Positions 1 to 9,246 of a stretch of 64,000 nt of DNA are shown here, piece after piece. How positions within the stretch are numbered: the first letter of the stretch is position 1; each line of letters starts with the position of its first letter. Source of the stretch: an uncultured Coprococcus sp. Lineage in GTDB: Bacteria; Bacillota; Clostridia; Lachnospirales; Lachnospiraceae. A program made the position numbers and the translations under genes. Below the pieces are notes generated by a model. That model was given only the letters and a program-made list of their open reading frames with translations, was not told where the DNA came from and made no database searches. The stretch is from assembly GCA_934277375.1 (NCBI GenBank), contig CAKQTZ010000002.1, positions 353,382 through 417,381 of the forward strand, written 5' to 3'.

Positions 1-2
1 AT

Positions 3-3000
3 GTTGATGAAAGTGACAAGGCGATAAAAGGCACCTTTAGTCTGCTGAAGAGTGACAATTCTACTGGTGAGCCAGTATCTGGAGCTCTGTATTATGTCTT
101 GAGAGAGGGGGAAACAAAAAATGATCGCGCAGTCAGAGTGGCACAGATAAAAACTGATGCTGCAGGAAAGGGAGTAGTGGTAACGTCCAGATATGGGGGA
201 GTAGGTACCCATACGCTTACGGATATGCCTGTAGGTACATATACAGTCTATGAACAGACTGCGCCACAGGGGTATAAAAAGAACAGAGATGTCGCAACTG
301 TAGAGATTACTTCTGAGGGAGGCTTCATATCTGTAAATGGAAAAAAACGGAAAAGGGGCACAGAATATAATGTTACTTGGGAGACCGCTGACGAGCAGGA
401 AAAGGGAAATGTTGAACTGGAAATATATAAGCAGGATGCCAGAACCGGCCGCAGGGCACAGGGAAGCGCCAGGCTTGATGGAGCGGAATTCACCATAAAA
501 TATTATAATGGCAGTTATGGAACTGTGGAAAATCTCCCGGCAAAACCGACAAGAAAATGGGTGGTCGTTACAGACAAGTATGGCTACTGCAGGCTTGATG
601 AACATTATTTTTCAAAGACAAAGGGCAGTGATGAATTATATACCGATAAATACGGTGATGTGACTCTGCCGCTTGGAACGATCACGATACAGGAAACGAA
701 AGCCCCGGAGGGGTACACGCTTGAGAATTCAGTCATTAAAAATTATAGGACAGGAAAGGTACTGAAATACTCATCCGGGAATATATATCTGGATACGATA
801 AGAAAGGATGGAGATAAAGCTGTGCTTTCGGCAGGCAATGAGCTGCTGGCTGGAAATAATGTGAAGAGAGGAGATTTTTCGTTTCATAAGAAAGACAAGA
901 AAACAAAAGAAGCGCTGGCAGGGGTGAAATTCAGACTGGATAATCATGATAGAACCCAATCTGTCATCATATATACAGATAAGAATGGATATTATTCAAG
1001 CCGGGCTGAGTATGTGAAGCATTCACATAACACAAATAATGGACAGAAAGGCAGTGGCATATGGTTTGGACAGGCGGATGTCGATGATAGTGTTGGTGCA
1101 CTTCCGTATGACACATATTATCTTACAGAGCTGAGGTGTGAGGCTAACAGGAACAGATATAAACTTATTGAAACTAAGACTTTTACAATTAGTGCTGATC
1201 ATAAGGTGGTAGATCTGGGAGACATACTGAATGAGGGAATGCCTGAGATGTCATCAAAGGCTGTGAATAAGAGGACTGGAAAAAAGAATGTTTCATCTGG
1301 AACCGAGATTGTAAATCTGCAGGACACAGTTACACTTACAGGATTGGATGTTGGACATAAATATACATTGTATGGACAGGTTGCATATAGTGAGACCGGA
1401 GTGGCACTCAGTGATAAAGGAGCCTCCAATACGGTTAATTTTACCGCAAATAAAAATAAGATGGATGTAAAGGTGGACTTTAGTTTTCCTGCCAAAAGTG
1501 TTAAGGGGAAAGATATAGTGTGTTATGAGATACTCAGGGATAAGGCATATCCGGGTGAGGTGGTTGCGTCTCATCAGAATAAAGATGACAAAGACCAGAC
1601 AGTCCATGTGGATAATAAACCGCTGAAAATCAGCAAGAGAGCAGTGACCGGAAATGGTGAACTGCCGGGGGCAGAACTTGTTATAAAGGATTCAATGGGA
1701 AATGTAATTGATAAATGGATATCACAGACCACAGAGCATTGGGTAGAGAATATAGATCCTGGAAAATATACTCTGGAAGAGCTGAGTTCACCTGCCGGTT
1801 ATCTAAGAAGCAAAAAGGTATCATTTGTTGTAAAAAATGATGAGTCATTACAGCAGATACAGATGGTGGATGATATATCAAAGGTGCGTATTCACAAGAC
1901 CGATGATGTCACGGGGCAGCCGCTTGAAAAAGTTGAATTCACTATGTATAGTGCAGAAAAGGATATAAAGGTTGCACAGGGAAGCACAAATAAAAATGGA
2001 TACCTGGAGTTCTCATATGTGGAGCCTGGGAAATACTATATTGTTGAGACAAAACTTCCTAAGGGCTATGGATTGACCGGGGCAGATGAAAAAGGAAGGA
2101 TATATATCACGGTTGAAGAAAACCAGTACGAGAATATCCCTGTTCTTGAGGTGAAAAATCATTACGAATGGGTATATGTATATAAAAAAGATTCGTCAAC
2201 TGAAAAACCGCTGGCAGGGGCTGTGTTTGGCTTATATGACGAAAAAAATAATCTGTTGGCAGAAAAGACTACAGGAAGCAATGGATATGTACGTTTCGAA
2301 CATGTGCCATCCGGTAAATACTCTATATTGGAACTTAAGGCACCGGATGGATATATGATGTCTGCGATACAGATAACTATAGACACGAAGAAGAGAAAAT
2401 ACAGCAAGGATAAGGCCGTGAATGTTCCTAATCATGCTATAACGACGGAGACGACCGAGACAACTGAGACGACCGAGACAACTGAGACGACAGAGACGAC
2501 GGAAACGACTGAGACGACAGAAACGACGGAGACAACCGAGACAACGGAAACGACGGAGACAACCGAGACGACAGAAACGACGGAGACAACCGAGACGACG
2601 GAGACAACCGAGACAACCGAGACGACAGAAACAACTGAGACGACGGAGACGACCGAGACAACTGAGACGACAGAAACGACGGAGACGACCGAGACGACAG
2701 AAACGACGGAGACGACCGAGACAACGGAGACAACTGAGACGACGGAAACGACCGAAACAACGGAAACCACGGAAACGACGGAAACAACGGAGACAACTGA
2801 GACAACGGAAACCACGGAAACGACCGAAACAACGGAAACAACAGAGACGACGGAAACGACGGAAACGACAGAAACGACCGAAACAACGGAAACAACCGAG
2901 ACAACTGAGACGACCGAGACAACGGAGACGACCGAGACAACGGAGACGACAGGAACTACTGAAGCGTCCCCGGACACTGGAGAAGGAAATTCTGTTCTGT

Positions 3001-3086
3001 ATATGATGGGAATATTTGTGGCAGCTGTGATTTCGCTTGCCGGATTGGTGGTTGGCAGGAAAAAATACTCTGAAAGGAACAAATGA
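3..3086 (+). CDS. Cna-B repeat cell-wall-anchored surface protein, 5' truncated by window edge
   Basis: The reading frame is open from base 3, so the gene starts upstream; 1027 residues are visible. Repeated segments end in the E-x-x-x-P-x-G-Y signature of Cna-B/SpaA-type immunoglobulin-like domains (EQTAPQGY, ETKAPEGY, ELSSPAGY, ETKLPKGY, ELKAPDGY). Between about 1305 and 1610 lies a segment like the VaFE/Thr-Gln ester-bond domain (DTVTLTGL near its start, DKDQTVHV at its end). A Thr-Thr-Glu stalk follows (2442-2945), then the sorting signal: SPDTG (2967-2981), a hydrophobic helix and a positively charged tail. Family knowledge: such proteins are pilin- or adhesin-like, stiffened by intramolecular isopeptide or ester bonds and linked to peptidoglycan by sortase. 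The binding target cannot be read from the sequence. No sortase gene lies in the window. Confidence 0.93.
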   Translation, partial: VDESDKAIKGTFSLLKSDNSTGEPVSGALYYVLREGETKNDRAVRVAQIKTDAAGKGVVVTSRYGGVGTHTLTDMPVGTYTVYEQTAPQGYKKNRDVATVEITSEGGFISVNGKKRKRGTEYNVTWETADEQEKGNVELEIYKQDARTGRRAQGSARLDGAEFTIKYYNGSYGTVENLPAKPTRKWVVVTDKYGYCRLDEHYFSKTKGSDELYTDKYGDVTLPLGTITIQETKAPEGYTLENSVIKNYRTGKVLKYSSGNIYLDTIRKDGDKAVLSAGNELLAGNNVKRGDFSFHKKDKKTKEALAGVKFRLDNHDRTQSVIIYTDKNGYYSSRAEYVKHSHNTNNGQKGSGIWFGQADVDDSVGALPYDTYYLTELRCEANRNRYKLIETKTFTISADHKVVDLGDILNEGMPEMSSKAVNKRTGKKNVSSGTEIVNLQDTVTLTGLDVGHKYTLYGQVAYSETGVALSDKGASNTVNFTANKNKMDVKVDFSFPAKSVKGKDIVCYEILRDKAYPGEVVASHQNKDDKDQTVHVDNKPLKISKRAVTGNGELPGAELVIKDSMGNVIDKWISQTTEHWVENIDPGKYTLEELSSPAGYLRSKKVSFVVKNDESLQQIQMVDDISKVRIHKTDDVTGQPLEKVEFTMYSAEKDIKVAQGSTNKNGYLEFSYVEPGKYYIVETKLPKGYGLTGADEKGRIYITVEENQYENIPVLEVKNHYEWVYVYKKDSSTEKPLAGAVFGLYDEKNNLLAEKTTGSNGYVRFEHVPSGKYSILELKAPDGYMMSAIQITIDTKKRKYSKDKAVNVPNHAITTETTETTETTETTETTETTETTETTETTETTETTETTETTETTETTETTETTETTETTETTETTETTETTETTETTETTETTETTETTETTETTETTETTETTETTETTETTETTETTETTETTETTETTETTETTETTETTETTETTETTETTETTETTETTETTETTGTTEASPDTGEGNSVLYMMGIFVAAVISLAGLVVGRKKYSERNK
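2442..2945 (+). repeat. 56 tandem 9-bp units encoding Thr-Thr-Glu
   Basis: The coding strand carries 56 consecutive 9-base units of the form ACN ACN GAR without any amino-acid interruption; TTG TTE follows to 2963. Third codon positions vary between units (ACG, ACC, ACA, ACT; GAG, GAA), so selection appears to act on the peptide while the DNA drifts. The product is a long, acidic, Thr-rich stalk next to the wall anchor, a place where many surface proteins carry extended wall-spanning linkers. Copy number is probably variable through slippage, which is an inference. Confidence 0.97.
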
Positions 3087-3121
3087 CAATAAGATATAAG
3101 ATATAAGATGAGACAATCCTG

Positions 3122-3150
3122 TTGACCTTTATAATTATTAGTGATAACAT
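3122..3150 (+). promoter_or_regulatory. Probable sigma-A promoter of ptb-buk
   Basis: TTGACC (3122-3127), a 17-base spacer and TAACAT (3145-3150) preceded by TG (extended -10). It lies about 48 bases before the ptb start, after the surface-protein stop. Supported by motif match and position only. Confidence 0.5.
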
Positions 3151-3197
3151 ACAAAATGGATTTGTTTAAATAATAATTTTCACGTGAGGTGCGAAAG

Positions 3198-4118
3198 ATG
3201 AGTAAAAGTTTTGATGATTTATTGGCAAAGGTTTCACAGTGCAGCAGAAAGACAGTTTCAGTTGCAGTAGCACAGGATGCGCCTATTCTTGAGGCTGTAA
3301 AGGCTGCAAAGGAGAAGGGAATAGCAGATGCTATACTTGTAGGTGACGAGGCAAAGATCAGAGAGATAGCAGATCAGATCGGCATGGATCTTACAGGTTA
3401 TGAGATCGTAAATGAACCAGATGATATTGAGGCTTCACTTAAGGCGGTGAAACTTGTTCATGATCATAAGGCTGATATGTATATGAAGGGACTTCTCTCA
3501 ACAAAGGATTTCCTGAAGAGCGTACTCAACAAGGAAGTTGGTCTTAGAAATGGCAAGCCTCTTTCACATGTATGCGTATTTGAAATCCCTGGCATTGACA
3601 GACTCCTGTACCTTACTGACGTTGCATTTATGACTTATCCTTCACTTGAGGAGAAGAAGTCAATTATAGAGAATTCTGTAGAGGTTGCCCATGCATGTGG
3701 TATACCTTGTCCTAAGGTTGCTCCACTTGCAGCAGTAGAGGTTGTTAATCCTAAGATGCCTGTAACAGTAGAGGCAGCAGAGCTTACAAAGATGAACGAG
3801 AATGGTGAGATCACAGGATGTATCGTTGATGGACCTCTTTCAATGGATCTTGCAATTGAGCCAGAGGCAGCCATTCATAAGGGAGCTACCGACAGAAAGA
3901 TCGTTGGAGATGCAGATATCCTTTTGTTCCCAGATATACATGCAGGTAACCTTGTATACAAGACACTTGTTCACACAACACAGTGCAAGAATGGATGTAT
4001 CATCACAGGTACAGATGCTCCAGTAATTCTTACATCAAGATCAGATACATTTGAGGTTAAGCTCAATTCAATAGCACTTGCAGCAGTAGTTGCTGAGTCA
4101 CTTAAGGCAAATAAATAG
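3198..4118 (+). CDS. ptb: Phosphate butyryltransferase
   Basis: Transfers the butyryl group from CoA to phosphate, giving butyryl phosphate for the butyrate kinase encoded next. The 306-residue protein has the phosphate acetyl/butyryltransferase fold: an N-terminal segment with VSVAVAQDAPILEAVKAAK, central KGLLSTKDFLKSVLN, and a C-terminal part with LLFPDIHAGNLVYK. ATG at 3198 is preferred over an in-frame GTG at 3189 because GAGGTG (3186-3191) is correctly spaced to it. The buk gene follows after 34 bases, which makes phosphotransbutyrylase more likely than phosphate acetyltransferase. Cytoplasmic; part of fermentative butyrate formation with ATP gain. Confidence 0.93.
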   Translation: MSKSFDDLLAKVSQCSRKTVSVAVAQDAPILEAVKAAKEKGIADAILVGDEAKIREIADQIGMDLTGYEIVNEPDDIEASLKAVKLVHDHKADMYMKGLLSTKDFLKSVLNKEVGLRNGKPLSHVCVFEIPGIDRLLYLTDVAFMTYPSLEEKKSIIENSVEVAHACGIPCPKVAPLAAVEVVNPKMPVTVEAAELTKMNENGEITGCIVDGPLSMDLAIEPEAAIHKGATDRKIVGDADILLFPDIHAGNLVYKTLVHTTQCKNGCIITGTDAPVILTSRSDTFEVKLNSIALAAVVAESLKANK

Positions 4119-4152
4119 GTCAGACATAAAAAAACATTTGGAGGTTTAAAAA

Positions 4153-5220
4153 ATGTCATACAAGATTCTTATAATAAACCCAGGTTCAACATCGACAAAG
4201 ATCGGTGTGTTCGAGGACGAAACACTTCTGTTTGAGGAGACACTCAGACATACAACAGAGGAGCTTGCAGGCTTCAACATGATAGTAGACCAGAAAGATT
4301 TCAGAAAGAAAGTTATTCTTGACGTACTTGCTGAGAAGAACTTTGATATCAAGACTCTCGATGTATGCGTAGGCCGTGGCGGAATGCTCAAGCCTATTCC
4401 AGGTGGTACATATGCAGTAAGCGACGATCTTCTTGAGGATCTTAAGATCGGCAAGCAGGGTCAGCATGCATCAAACCTTGGCGGTATCCTTGCAAAAGAG
4501 ATTGGTGATGAACTTGGAGTCCCTTCATACATCGTAGATCCTGTGGTTGTTGATGAGCTCATGCCATCATCAAGACTTTCAGGAGTACCAGAGCTTCCAA
4601 GAATAAGTGTGTTCCATGCACTCAACCAGAAGGCAGTAGCCAAGAGATATGCAAAGGAAGTTGGTAAGAAGTATACAGATCTGAACCTTATAGTTGTACA
4701 TATGGGTGGCGGTGTTTCAGTTGGTGCCCATGATCACGGCAAAGTAGTAGATGTATACAATGCACTTGATGGCGATGGAGCATTCTCACCAGAGAGAGCA
4801 GGAGGAGTTCCTTCAGGAGCACTTGTAAAGATGTGCTTCTCAGGCGAGTATACACAGGCTGAGATTATGAAGAAGCTTGTTGGAAAAGGCGGTTTCAATG
4901 CTTATATAGGAAGTAACGATGCAAGAGATCTTGAGAAGCTTGTAAATGAAGGCGATGAGCATGCAAAGCTTGTTCAGGATGCATTCTATCAGCAGGTAGC
5001 AAAGGATATAGGTGGTATGGCTACAGTTCTCAGAGGAAAGGTTGATCAGATCATCCTTACAGGCGGAATCGCATATTCAAAGCATACTTGTGATGAGCTT
5101 GAAAAGAGAGCAGGATTTATAGCTCCATTTACAGTATATGCAGGCGAGGATGAGCTCCTTGCACTGGCACAGGGTGCACTCAGAGTCATGAATGGCGAAG
5201 AGGAGCCAATGAAGTACTAA
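4153..5220 (+). CDS. buk: Butyrate kinase
   Basis: Acetokinase-family enzyme of 355 residues that converts butyryl phosphate plus ADP to butyrate and ATP. Visible family motifs are the N-terminal [14 protein letters not shown] phosphate-binding strand, [32 protein letters not shown] and [14 protein letters not shown] (4140-4144) precedes the ATG. It forms an operon with ptb. This route, rather than butyryl-CoA:acetate CoA-transferase, is characteristic of a minority of butyrate producers including Coprococcus. A branched-chain carboxylate kinase is the main alternative, since these enzymes overlap in substrate range. Confidence 0.94.
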   Translation: MSYKILIINPGSTSTKIGVFEDETLLFEETLRHTTEELAGFNMIVDQKDFRKKVILDVLAEKNFDIKTLDVCVGRGGMLKPIPGGTYAVSDDLLEDLKIGKQGQHASNLGGILAKEIGDELGVPSYIVDPVVVDELMPSSRLSGVPELPRISVFHALNQKAVAKRYAKEVGKKYTDLNLIVVHMGGGVSVGAHDHGKVVDVYNALDGDGAFSPERAGGVPSGALVKMCFSGEYTQAEIMKKLVGKGGFNAYIGSNDARDLEKLVNEGDEHAKLVQDAFYQQVAKDIGGMATVLRGKVDQIILTGGIAYSKHTCDELEKRAGFIAPFTVYAGEDELLALAQGALRVMNGEEEPMKY

Positions 5221-5344
5221 GAATAAGATATTATTTTTATTATGGTTTATAACAGAAATTGCCATTATAACATAAGACATATTGCTAATAATATTAACAA
5301 GACGAAAGTCTTAAAATATTATTTCAATATGGAGGTACAGGGTT

Positions 5345-5551
5345 ATGGCAAGTTCAAACTCTAACAAGACAAGTGTTCCAGAGGCAAAGAATGCTATGAA
5401 CAAGTTCAAGATGGAGGTAGCTAAGGAGATTGGAGTAGATCTCAAGGAAGGCTACAACGGAGATTTAACATCAGCACAGTCTGGATCAATCGGTGGCGAG
5501 ATGGTTCGTCAGATGATCAAGAGACAGGAAGAGCAGATGTCAGGAAGATAA
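5345..5551 (+). CDS. Alpha/beta-type small acid-soluble spore protein
   Basis: A 68-residue protein with the SASP layout: KFKMEVAKEIGVDL, which carries the E-I-G germination-protease cleavage site, followed by a glycine-rich turn and SIGGEMVRQMIKRQEEQM. These proteins coat spore DNA in the A-form, protect it from UV and heat, and are digested at germination. Start ATG 5345 follows GGAGGT (5331-5336). The 124 bases upstream hold an AT-rich hairpin (AAGAC-GAAA-GTCTT at 5299-5312) and no clear housekeeping promoter, as expected for a forespore sigma-G gene; I could not define the sigma-G boxes with confidence. Confidence 0.93.
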   Translation: MASSNSNKTSVPEAKNAMNKFKMEVAKEIGVDLKEGYNGDLTSAQSGSIGGEMVRQMIKRQEEQMSGR

Positions 5552-5590
5552 GCTTAGGCTTATAACATCCGTAGAATGACGAATTAAAGG

Positions 5591-5626
5591 GACCTGGTGT
5601 ATAATTATTTATACATCAGGTCTTTT
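5591..5626 (+). terminator. Rho-independent terminator after SASP gene
   Basis: A 12-bp stem (GACCTGGTGTAT paired with ATACATCAGGTC, one G-U pair) closes a loop of about 9 bases and is followed by TTTT. Confidence 0.85.
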
Positions 5627-5682
5627 ACATTGCCCGATATCTCTTAATATACATAGTTTAATAACTTTATAGTATAATAGGC

Positions 5683-5712
5683 TGGACAATTATTTGAACA
5701 TTATGCTATAAT
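5683..5712 (+). promoter_or_regulatory. Probable promoter of tig
   Basis: TGGACA (5683-5688), 18-base spacer, TATAAT (5707-5712) with an extended -10 TGC. It leaves an untranslated leader of about 115 bases before the trigger factor start. A second TATAAT at 5673-5678 lacks a good -35. Confidence 0.6.
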
Positions 5713-5834
5713 CGATGATTGATATGGACTTTTGTTCATGCACATTATAAGAAAAGGATAAATGGATGCTATCTGAGTGCCTTAATTGTAGGGCTAAGGC
5801 ACCATTTGCACATTTCAAGGAGGAAAATAAAAAG

Positions 5835-7121
5835 ATGAGTTTCACAGTAGAAAAGCTTGAGCACAGTATGGCAAAACTTACTATCACAGTTCCTGCAGCA
5901 GATTTTGACAAGGCTATGACAGCTGCATACAACAAGACTAAGAGTAGGTTTAATGTTCCTGGTTTCCGTAAGGGTAAGGTTCCAATGGCATTCATCGAGA
6001 AGATGTATGGACCAGAGGTATTCTATGAAGACGCTGCTAACGCAATGATCAATGAATACTACCCAAAGGAAGCTGTAGCTTCAGAGCTTGAGATCGCTTC
6101 ACAGCCAGTTATTGATGTAACAGAGATGGGCAAGGGCAAGGACTTTGTATTTACAGCAGAGGTTGCAGTTAAGCCAGAGGTTACACTTGGCGATTACAAG
6201 GGCGTTGAGGTTGAGAAGATCGATGTAGAGGTTACAGAGGATGAGATCCTTGAGGATATCAAGAAAGAGCAGCTTCAGAATGCGAGAAAGGTTATCGTAG
6301 ATGACAGACCAGCAAAGCTTGATGATGAAGTTACACTTGATTTTGAGGGATTTGTAGATGGTGTTCCTTTTGAAGGTGGCAAGGGAGAAAACTATAAGCT
6401 TGTTCTTGGATCACACTCATTTATTGACACATTTGAGGATCAGCTTGTTGGCAAGAATATTGGCGAGGACGTTGAGGTTAACGTTACTTTCCCTGAGGAT
6501 TATCAGGCAGAGGAGCTTGCAGGCAAGCCAGCTGTATTTAAGTGTAAGATAAATTCTATAACAGAGTCACAGCTTCCAGAGCTCAACGATGAGTTTGCAA
6601 GCGAGGTTGGTGGATGCGATACTCTTGATCAGTACAAAGAGGAAGTTAAGCAGAAGCTTCTTGCAAAGAAGAACACAGATGCTGCAAATGAGAAAGAGTA
6701 CAAGGTTATCGAGAAGGTAATCGAGAATGCAACAATGGATATAGCAGATGCTCAGGTTGAGGATATGCAGAAGAGAATGAAGGACGAGTTTGCACAGTCA
6801 CTTCAGTATCAGGGAATTAAGCTTGAGCAGTATATGCAGATCGTGAACATAACAGAGGAAGCTCTTATGGATAGACTTAAGCCAGATGCACTTAAGAGAA
6901 TTCAGCAGAGAGCTGTTCTTGAGGCAGTTGTTAAGGCTGAGAATATCGAGGCTACTGACGAGGAAGTCGATGAGGAGCTTACAAAGATGGCAAATCAGTA
7001 CCAGATGAAGCTTGAGGATATCAAGGGATTCATGGGTGAGGCAGAGATGAACAGCATCAAGAAGGATGTTGCAGTTAAGAAGGCTGCAAAGTTTGTTGTT
7101 GACGAGGCAAAGGAAGTTTAA
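5835..7121 (+). CDS. tig: Trigger factor (ribosome-associated chaperone and prolyl isomerase)
   Basis: Binds the ribosomal tunnel exit and folds nascent chains. The 428-residue product has the N-terminal ribosome-binding domain with the NVPGFRKGKVP signature near residue 45, a central FKBP-like isomerase domain (DEVTLDFEGFVDGVPFEGG) and a helical C-terminal chaperone domain. ATG 5835 is chosen because AAGGAGG (5818-5824) precedes it; the open frame extends upstream to 5766, but that stretch does not resemble trigger factor. It heads the tig-clpP-clpX-lon-engB order common in Firmicutes. Confidence 0.97.
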   Translation: MSFTVEKLEHSMAKLTITVPAADFDKAMTAAYNKTKSRFNVPGFRKGKVPMAFIEKMYGPEVFYEDAANAMINEYYPKEAVASELEIASQPVIDVTEMGKGKDFVFTAEVAVKPEVTLGDYKGVEVEKIDVEVTEDEILEDIKKEQLQNARKVIVDDRPAKLDDEVTLDFEGFVDGVPFEGGKGENYKLVLGSHSFIDTFEDQLVGKNIGEDVEVNVTFPEDYQAEELAGKPAVFKCKINSITESQLPELNDEFASEVGGCDTLDQYKEEVKQKLLAKKNTDAANEKEYKVIEKVIENATMDIADAQVEDMQKRMKDEFAQSLQYQGIKLEQYMQIVNITEEALMDRLKPDALKRIQQRAVLEAVVKAENIEATDEEVDEELTKMANQYQMKLEDIKGFMGEAEMNSIKKDVAVKKAAKFVVDEAKEV

Positions 7122-7234
7122 TTGACTTTATAAGTGGATGAGTCAGGTTTTGACATAAAAACTGACATGTATCGCCGGTCCTTGCATTTGGCAAGTTTAA
7201 ATGGGCTGGTGTTCAATTATTGGAGGTAGATAAC

Positions 7235-7813
7235 ATGACAATACCATACGTTGTAGAACAGAATAGTCGTGGAGAGCGGACATATGATATATATTCAAGA
7301 TTGCTTAAGGACAGAATTATTTTTCTCGGAGATGAGGTTAATGATGCAACGGCAAGTCTTGTAATTGCACAGCTTCTGTTTCTCGAGTCAGAAGATCCTT
7401 CAAAGGATATATCGCTGTATATTAACAGTCCGGGCGGTTCAGTGACAGCTGGTATGGGCATATACGACACTATGAGATATATAAAGTGTGATGTTTCAAC
7501 AATATGCTGTGGTATGGCTGCAAGTATGGGAGCGTTTCTCCTTGCTGGCGGAGCAAAGGGAAAGAGATATGCACTCCCTAACTCAGAGATCATGATTCAT
7601 CAGCCTCTTGGTGGAACTCAGGGTCAGGCTACAGAGATAGAGATTGCAGCCAGACATATACTGAAGACCAAGGAAAAACTCAACAGAATGCTTGCTGAGA
7701 ACACTGGCAAGCCACTTGACGTTATAGCAGCAGATACAGACCGTGATAACTGGATGACTGCTGATGAAGCGTGCGCATACGGTCTTATCGACAGTGTGAT
7801 AGCTAACAGATAG
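7235..7813 (+). CDS. clpP: ATP-dependent Clp protease proteolytic subunit
   Basis: Serine peptidase that forms the tetradecameric chamber used by ClpX and ClpC. The 192-residue protein has Ser97 in GMAASMGAF and His122 in IMIHQPLGG at the canonical positions, and a conserved Asp follows in TDRDNWM. NSPGGSV forms the oxyanion and substrate strand. ATG 7235 with GGAGGT (7222-7227) is preferred over the in-frame TTG at 7220, which overlaps that ribosome-binding site. No propeptide longer than a few residues is apparent. Confidence 0.98.
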   Translation: MTIPYVVEQNSRGERTYDIYSRLLKDRIIFLGDEVNDATASLVIAQLLFLESEDPSKDISLYINSPGGSVTAGMGIYDTMRYIKCDVSTICCGMAASMGAFLLAGGAKGKRYALPNSEIMIHQPLGGTQGQATEIEIAARHILKTKEKLNRMLAENTGKPLDVIAADTDRDNWMTADEACAYGLIDSVIANR

Positions 7814-7856
7814 TCTGACCGACTGCGGTAAGTGTAAGTTGAATAATAGTTATTTT

Positions 7857-7890
7857 ATGCAGCACCACTGATACCAGTGGTGCTGTGCAT
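7857..7890 (+). other. Strong hairpin without U-tract between clpP and clpX
   Basis: ATGC plus AGCACCACTG pairs with CAGTGGTGCT plus GCAT around a 4-base loop, giving 14 base pairs with a 2-base bulge. No T-run follows, so it does not look like an intrinsic terminator. It may be an mRNA processing or stability element, or a protein-binding site. Confidence 0.6.
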
Positions 7891-7927
7891 GAAATATACA
7901 CAAATAGTAAATGATAGAGGTATTGTA

Positions 7928-9232
7928 ATGGCAAATCGTAGTGACGATAGAAAACAGCTCAGATGTTCTTTTTGTAATAAGACACAGGATCAGGTGAGAA
8001 AACTTATTGCAGGACCTGGCGCTTACATTTGCGATGAATGTATAGAGATATGCTCAGAGATAATTGAAGAAGAACTGGGTGACGTGGAGCTTGATGAGAA
8101 TATCAATCTTCTCAAGCCAAAGGAAATAAAGAATTTTCTTGATGACTATGTGATAGGTCAGGAAGATGCTAAAAAGGTACTGGCGGTTGCTGTGTACAAT
8201 CATTATAAGAGAATACTTGCTCAGAAGGATTTTGATGTTGAGCTTCAGAAGAGTAACATACTCATGGTTGGCCCAACTGGTTCTGGAAAAACGTATCTTG
8301 CACAGACTCTTGCAAAACTGCTCAATGTGCCATTTGCAATAGCTGATGCAACCACATTGACAGAGGCTGGATATGTGGGAGAAGATGTTGAGAACATACT
8401 TCTCAAACTTATACAGGCGGCTGACTATGATATAGAGAGAGCTGAGCATGGAATCATCTATATTGATGAGATAGATAAGATAACAAAGAAGAGCGAGAAC
8501 GTATCGATAACACGAGATGTGTCAGGCGAGGGCGTTCAGCAGGCTCTTTTGAAGATAATAGAGGGAACAGTTGCATCTGTTCCGCCACAGGGTGGCAGGA
8601 AACATCCACATCAGGAATTGATTCAGATAGACACTACGAACATATTATTCATATGTGGTGGTGCATTTGAGGGACTGGAAAAGATAATTGAGAGCCGTGT
8701 GGGACAGAAGTCCATAGGCTTCAATGCTGAGGTGATCGAACAGTCAGAACAGGATGTTGGACAATTATTAAAGCAGGTTATGCCTCATGACTTTGTGAAG
8801 TACGGTCTTATTCCAGAATTTGTAGGAAGAGTACCAGTTGCGGTAACGCTGGATCTCCTTGACGAGGATGCTCTTGTCAGAATATTGACAGAGCCAAAGA
8901 GTGCAATATGCAAACAGTATAAGAAGCTCTTTGAATTGGATGGAGTTGAGCTGGAGATCGAGGAAGATGCATTGAAGGAGATTGCAAAAGAGGCGATGGA
9001 GCGTAAGACCGGAGCTAGAGGACTTAGAGCGATCATGGAGAATGCAACTCTCAATCTCATGTATGAGATTCCTTCGAATCCTGCAATAAAGAAGTGCGTC
9101 ATTACCAAGGGTGTAATAACCGGTGAATCAGAACCGGTTCTCACTTACAGAGATGAGAATGAGGAGCCGGATATCCCTAAGAAGACCGGACGAAAGAAAA
9201 AGACCAATACAGACAATGGTGAAAGCGCTTAG
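7928..9232 (+). CDS. clpX: ATP-dependent Clp protease ATP-binding subunit ClpX
   Basis: AAA+ unfoldase that feeds substrates to ClpP. The 434-residue protein begins with a zinc-binding domain (CSFC and CDEC), followed by Walker A GPTGSGKT, Walker B IIYIDEID, the RKH pore region (GGRKHPHQE) and the ClpP-docking IGF loop (QKSIGFN). ATG 7928 has AGAGG at 7916-7920; the frame is open from 7877, but the upstream residues are not family-like. The C-terminal 25 or so residues are Lys- and Asp-rich and probably disordered. Confidence 0.98.
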   Translation: MANRSDDRKQLRCSFCNKTQDQVRKLIAGPGAYICDECIEICSEIIEEELGDVELDENINLLKPKEIKNFLDDYVIGQEDAKKVLAVAVYNHYKRILAQKDFDVELQKSNILMVGPTGSGKTYLAQTLAKLLNVPFAIADATTLTEAGYVGEDVENILLKLIQAADYDIERAEHGIIYIDEIDKITKKSENVSITRDVSGEGVQQALLKIIEGTVASVPPQGGRKHPHQELIQIDTTNILFICGGAFEGLEKIIESRVGQKSIGFNAEVIEQSEQDVGQLLKQVMPHDFVKYGLIPEFVGRVPVAVTLDLLDEDALVRILTEPKSAICKQYKKLFELDGVELEIEEDALKEIAKEAMERKTGARGLRAIMENATLNLMYEIPSNPAIKKCVITKGVITGESEPVLTYRDENEEPDIPKKTGRKKKTNTDNGESA

Positions 9233-9246
9233 AAGCTTTTGTAACC

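Noticed and set aside
2232..3154. Long open frames on the minus strand across the Thr-Thr-Glu repeat
   Set aside because: The 9-bp repeat has no stop in any frame, so every frame stays open; the products are simple repeats (Ser-Val-Val and similar) and antisense to a clear gene.
5766..5834. N-terminal extension of trigger factor
   Set aside because: The strong ribosome-binding site lies just before ATG 5835, and the extra residues do not fit the family.
7134..7170. Terminator between tig and clpP
   Set aside because: GTCAGGTTTT and AAAAACTGAC can pair, but a mismatch interrupts the stem and no U-tract follows.
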